NCBI RefSeq assembly: GCF_039537005.1
Contig: NZ_BAAAZR010000032.1
Span: forward strand, 1-64,000
Origin: Sphaerisporangium flaviroseum
GTDB lineage: Bacteria; Actinomycetota; Actinomycetes; Streptosporangiales; Streptosporangiaceae
Direction of reading: 5' to 3'
DNA: 64,000 bases
In this document: piece after piece, positions 60,983-64,000 of the stretch
Layout of the letters: each line of letters opens with the position of its first letter
How positions within the stretch are numbered: the stretch's first letter is position 1
Notes under the pieces: generated by a model
Database searches by the model: none
Told to the model about the DNA's origin: nothing
Seen by the model: the letters and a program-made list of their open reading frames with translations, nothing else
Made by a program: the position numbers and the translations under genes

Positions 60983-61897
60983 GTGTCCAGCAGCACCCCC
61001 GAAGTCACCGACACCGCCGTCACCGGCACCGCCCGCGTGAAGCGCGGCATGGCCGAGATGCTCAAGGGCGGCGTAATCATGGACGTCGTCACCCCGGAGC
61101 AGGCCAAGATCGCTGAGGACGCCGGCGCGGTCGCCGTCATGGCCCTTGAGCGTGTGCCCGCCGACATCCGCGCCGAGGGCGGCGTGTCGCGCATGAGCGA
61201 CCCCGACATGATCGACGGCATCATCGCGGGCGTCTCGATCCCCGTCATGGCCAAGGCCCGCATCGGCCACTTCGTCGAGGCCCAGGTGCTCCAGGCCATC
61301 GGCGTCGACTACGTCGACGAGTCCGAGGTGCTCACCCCGGCCGACGAGGCCAACCACATCGACAAGTGGGCCTTCACCGTGCCCTTCGTCTGCGGGGCCA
61401 CCAACCTCGGCGAGGCCCTGCGCCGCATCGCCGAGGGCGCCGCGATGATCCGCTCCAAGGGCGAGGCCGGCACCGGCAACGTCGTGGAGGCCACCCGCCA
61501 CATGCGGCAGATCCGCGGCGACATCAAGCGCCTGGCCGCGCTCGACGAGGCCGAGCTCTACGCCGCCGCCAAGGAGCTCCGCGCCCCCTACGAGCTCGTC
61601 GCCGAGATCGCCAAGACCGGCAAGCTGCCCGTCGTGCTGTTCACCGCGGGCGGCATCGCCACCCCGGCCGACGCCGCGATGATGATGCAGCTCGGCGCCG
61701 AGGGCGTGTTCGTCGGCTCGGGCATCTTCAAGTCCGGTGACCCGGCCAAGCGTGCGGCCGCGATCGTCAAGGCCACCACGTTCTACGATGACCCCGACGT
61801 CATCGCCAAGGTCTCCCGGGGCCTGGGCGAGGCCATGGTCGGCATCAACCTCGCCACCCTGCCCGACTCCGAGCGTCTCGCCACCCGAGGCTGGTAA
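60983..61897 (+). CDS. pdxS: Pyridoxal 5'-phosphate synthase, lyase subunit
   Basis: The protein has 304 residues from GTG 60983 with GAGGAAAG upstream. It forms PLP from ribose 5-phosphate, glyceraldehyde 3-phosphate and ammonia, in a dodecamer with PdxT. The family is highly conserved: KGGVIMDVVTPEQAKIAEDA, VMALERVPADIRAEGG, the catalytic Lys in PVMAKARIGHFVEAQ, and the phosphate loops SKGEAGTGNVVEA and GVFVGSGIFKS. The length is normal. A hairpin follows, then phoD; pdxT begins 1.87 kb downstream. Confidence 0.96.
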   Translation: MSSSTPEVTDTAVTGTARVKRGMAEMLKGGVIMDVVTPEQAKIAEDAGAVAVMALERVPADIRAEGGVSRMSDPDMIDGIIAGVSIPVMAKARIGHFVEAQVLQAIGVDYVDESEVLTPADEANHIDKWAFTVPFVCGATNLGEALRRIAEGAAMIRSKGEAGTGNVVEATRHMRQIRGDIKRLAALDEAELYAAAKELRAPYELVAEIAKTGKLPVVLFTAGGIATPADAAMMMQLGAEGVFVGSGIFKSGDPAKRAAAIVKATTFYDDPDVIAKVSRGLGEAMVGINLATLPDSERLATRGW

Positions 61898-61908
61898 CCG
61901 TCTCCGCT

Positions 61909-61939
61909 CTCCGGCGCCCCGCTCCGTGGGGTGCCGGAG
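61909..61939 (+). terminator. Terminator after pdxS
   Basis: CTCCGGCGCCCC (61909-61920) pairs with GGGGTGCCGGAG (61928-61939), with one G-T pair and a 7-base loop, 12 bases after the stop. Confidence 0.75.
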
Positions 61940-62024
61940 CACGCGATTGATCGTCCGGAAATATCCCCTCTGACCTGGGTGTCCCTATACCCGGCGTTTG
62001 CTGTGAATAGTTGATGATCGTCAT

Positions 62025-63524
62025 GTGATCGACCGGCGATCGTTCCTCGTGATGGGGCTGGCATCGGGGGTGCCGCCTCTGCGCGCGTCCTTCGGTGACC
62101 CCTTCACGCTCGGCGTGGCCAGCGGGGATCCCGCCCCCGACGGCTTCGTCCTGTGGACGCGCCTCGCCCCGGTGCCCCTCGCCGAAGACGGATTCGGCGG
62201 CATGCCCCCCGCCCCGGTGCCGGTCTACTGGGAGATCGCCGCCGACCCCGCCTGCGCGCGGGTGATACGGCGCGGCACGGAGGAGGCCGTACGCGACTGG
62301 GCGCACAGCGTGCACGCCGAGATCACCGGGCTGGAGCCGGGACGGGAGTACTGGTACCGCTTCAAGGCCGGGCCGTACGTCTCGCCCATCGGGCGCGCGC
62401 TGACCGCGCCCGCGTCCGCCTCGCTCCCCGCCTCGCTCAACCTGGCCGTCACCTCGTGCGCCAACTTCCAGCACGGGCACTTCACCGCCTACACAAGGAT
62501 GGCGCAGGAACGCCCCGACCTGGTGCTGCACCTCGGCGACTACATCTACGAGCACGGCAAGGGCGAGCACCAGTGCCCGGGCGGCAACGTACGCGAGCAC
62601 GAAGGGCCGGAGGCCAAGACGCTGACGGGATACCGGCGCCGGCACGCCCTCTACAAGACCGACCCCGACCTGCGCACGGCCCACGCGGCGTCGCCGTGGG
62701 TGGTGATCATGGACGATCACGAGGTCCGCAACAACTGGATGAGCCTGCTGCCGGCCGCCCGGCGCGAAGCCGCGTTCCACGCCTACTACGAGCACATGCC
62801 CCTGCGCAGGACCGCCCTGCCGCAGGGCTCGGCCATCAAGCTCTACCGGCGCCTGCGGTGGGGGAGCCTCGCCACCCTCCACCTGCTCGACACCCGCCAG
62901 TACCGCGACCCGGCGCTCTGCGGCGCCGGATTCAGGGCGTGCCCCGAGACACTGGGCCAGGACCGCACGATCATCGGGGCCGAGCAGGAGCGGTGGCTGC
63001 TCGAAGGGTTCCGGGAGTCGAAGGCGCTGTGGGACATCATCGGCCAGCAGGTGTTCTTCGGCCACCGCGGCAAGAACTCCAGATCGGGGAAGGTCGTCAG
63101 GCAGGACGCCTGGGACGGTTACGCCGGGTCGCGGACCAGGGTGACCCGCGGCTGGGTCGACGCGGGGGTGCGCAACGCCGTCGTTCTCACCGGTGACGTG
63201 CACTCGCACTGGGCCGGCGACCTCGTCCTCGACTACGAGGACTCCTCGTCCCGCGTGGTCGGCACCGAGTTCGCGGTCACCTCGGTCAGCAGCGGCGGCG
63301 ACGGCCATGACCTCGATCGCGCCAGGGACTCGCTGCTCGCGGAGAACCCGCACCTGCGGTTCCACCTGCGGCAACGGGGTTACCTCATGCTCAAGGTGGA
63401 GCCCACCGTGCTCACCGCGGACTTCAAGATCGTGCGGTACGTCAGCATCCCCGGCGCCCCCGCCGTGCGCGCCGCCGCCTTCCTCGTCGCGGACAAGGCC
63501 CCCAGGCTCCTGCGGCAGACCTGA
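62025..63524 (+). CDS. Alkaline phosphatase D (PhoD) family, Tat-exported
   Basis: The protein has 499 residues from GTG 62025. The N-terminal IDRRSFLVMGLASGVPPL is a short twin-arginine signal. The mature part shows the PhoD N-terminal domain (FTLGVASGDPAPDGFVLWTR, LEPGREYWYRFKAG) and the metallophosphatase core: VTSCANFQHG, DLVLHLGDYIYEHG, IMDDHEVRNNW, NAVVLTGDVHSHWAGDLV. Metal-binding Asp, Asn and His residues are intact. PhoD enzymes cleave phosphodiesters and monoesters, such as teichoic acids, often under phosphate starvation. It lies between pdxS and pdxT. Leaderless transcription is possible, since no ribosome site is seen. Confidence 0.9.
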   Translation: MIDRRSFLVMGLASGVPPLRASFGDPFTLGVASGDPAPDGFVLWTRLAPVPLAEDGFGGMPPAPVPVYWEIAADPACARVIRRGTEEAVRDWAHSVHAEITGLEPGREYWYRFKAGPYVSPIGRALTAPASASLPASLNLAVTSCANFQHGHFTAYTRMAQERPDLVLHLGDYIYEHGKGEHQCPGGNVREHEGPEAKTLTGYRRRHALYKTDPDLRTAHAASPWVVIMDDHEVRNNWMSLLPAARREAAFHAYYEHMPLRRTALPQGSAIKLYRRLRWGSLATLHLLDTRQYRDPALCGAGFRACPETLGQDRTIIGAEQERWLLEGFRESKALWDIIGQQVFFGHRGKNSRSGKVVRQDAWDGYAGSRTRVTRGWVDAGVRNAVVLTGDVHSHWAGDLVLDYEDSSSRVVGTEFAVTSVSSGGDGHDLDRARDSLLAENPHLRFHLRQRGYLMLKVEPTVLTADFKIVRYVSIPGAPAVRAAAFLVADKAPRLLRQT

Positions 63525-63764
63525 CCGGTCTCCCGATCACGCTCGTGCGTGAGGGAAGCCGCAGGCCGTTTGGGACGTTGTTCCGCATGGCCGTACGCTT
63601 CGGAACGTACGCGTTCCACGGGGATCCGCACACGGGGACGGCGCCGGGAAGGCGCCGCCCGGGGGAGCGGCCACTGCGAGGGCGCCGGCCCGGCCGCAGG
63701 AGACGGCTCCGGGCCGCGGCCTCGAGCGTGGTGAGCATTCGAGCAGTGATGGAGAGGAACACCG
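63525..63764. other. Spacer before pdxT
   Basis: About 240 bases with no supported gene; frames open on both strands by GC bias only. It presumably carries the pdxT promoter. Confidence 0.4.
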
Positions 63765-64000
63765 GTGACGTCTGCGCCGACGATCGGCGTACTCGCCCTG
63801 CAGGGCGACGTGCGTGAACACGTCCGCTCGCTTGAGGCCGCCGGCGCGAGCGCCGTGGCCGTCAGGCGGCCGGCGGAGCTCGAAGCGGTGGACGGATTGG
63901 TACTCCCCGGCGGGGAGTCCACGACCATGTGGAAGCTCGCCGACGCGTTCGACCTGCTTGAACCGCTGCGCATGCGCGTCAAGTCGGGCATGCCCGCCTA
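63765..64000 (+). CDS. pdxT: Pyridoxal 5'-phosphate synthase, glutaminase subunit (partial)
   Basis: The frame opens at GTG 63765 behind GGAGAGGA and continues past the window end. The 78 visible residues are the start of a class I glutamine amidotransferase of the PdxT/SNO type: IGVLALQGDVREHVRSLEAA, RRPAELEAVDGLVLPGGEST. The catalytic Cys lies just beyond the edge. PdxT splits glutamine and passes ammonia to PdxS. Confidence 0.94.
   Translation, partial: MTSAPTIGVLALQGDVREHVRSLEAAGASAVAVRRPAELEAVDGLVLPGGESTTMWKLADAFDLLEPLRMRVKSGMPA

Overview
This window is high-GC, gene-dense DNA from an actinomycete. GTG and TTG starts, leaderless promoters, an Lsr2 gene, SARP and XRE-DUF5753 regulators and a phosphatidylinositol-mannoside locus point to a filamentous actinobacterium, most likely of the Streptosporangiales (Nonomuraea/Streptosporangium type). 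That placement is inference. Three runs of N (19006-19051, 22309-22321, 45599-45622) show a draft, scaffolded assembly.

Layout. (1) 1-5.6 kb is an accessory region: a window-truncated HTH-STAND NTPase-WD40 gene with a tiny membrane-protein partner, decayed DNA, a zinc-finger serine recombinase with three repeated dyads at its promoter, and a truncated FN3-CBM2 gene carrying a 9-bp minisatellite. (2) 6-19 kb holds mixed regulators and enzymes: a membrane protein, a secreted protein, a large SARP/STAND/TPR regulator, a Crp-type regulator, DoxX, an XRE-DUF5753 regulator, a secreted PHB-depolymerase-like esterase, a PRC-barrel protein and an alanyl-tRNA synthetase outside its usual neighbourhood. 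(3) 19.5-22.3 kb is a stress-type cluster: SPW-repeat protein, topoisomerase IB, a PF07332 membrane protein and a DUF3618 protein. An esterase, NAD kinase and Lsr2 follow.

(4) 25.9-31.4 kb is the most interesting locus. A TPR-CHAT (caspase-like) gene faces, across 112 bp, an operon of cytoplasmic subtilase, ECF sigma factor and a small overlapping protein. All protease catalytic residues are present. I propose a protease-to-sigma-factor signalling module. (5) 31.6-36.6 kb: a small conserved protein plus Zn-dehydrogenase pair, a Pro/Gly/Gln-rich membrane-anchored beta-propeller, and an N-terminally eroded histidine kinase bracketed by tandem repeats, one of which copies its own stop-codon region. 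(6) 36.8-43.3 kb resembles a DosR/DevR dormancy regulon: CBS-BON protein, universal stress protein, double-GAF kinase, NarL-type regulator with a GGGAC-N4-GTCCC palindrome at its promoter, DUF1876 protein, and a BpsA-like branched-polyamine synthase homologue.

(7) 43.4-64 kb: an orphan PCMT-like methyltransferase preceded by an 11-codon ORF, a GH25-like hydrolase, then thrS - HIT - pgsA - acyltransferase - pimA - pdxS - pdxT in the order known from mycobacteria. It is interrupted by a reverse-strand block (polytopic membrane protein, GHL10-type glycosyl hydrolase, EF-G-like GTPase) and by a phoD-type phosphatase between pdxS and pdxT. The last gene, pdxT, runs off the window.
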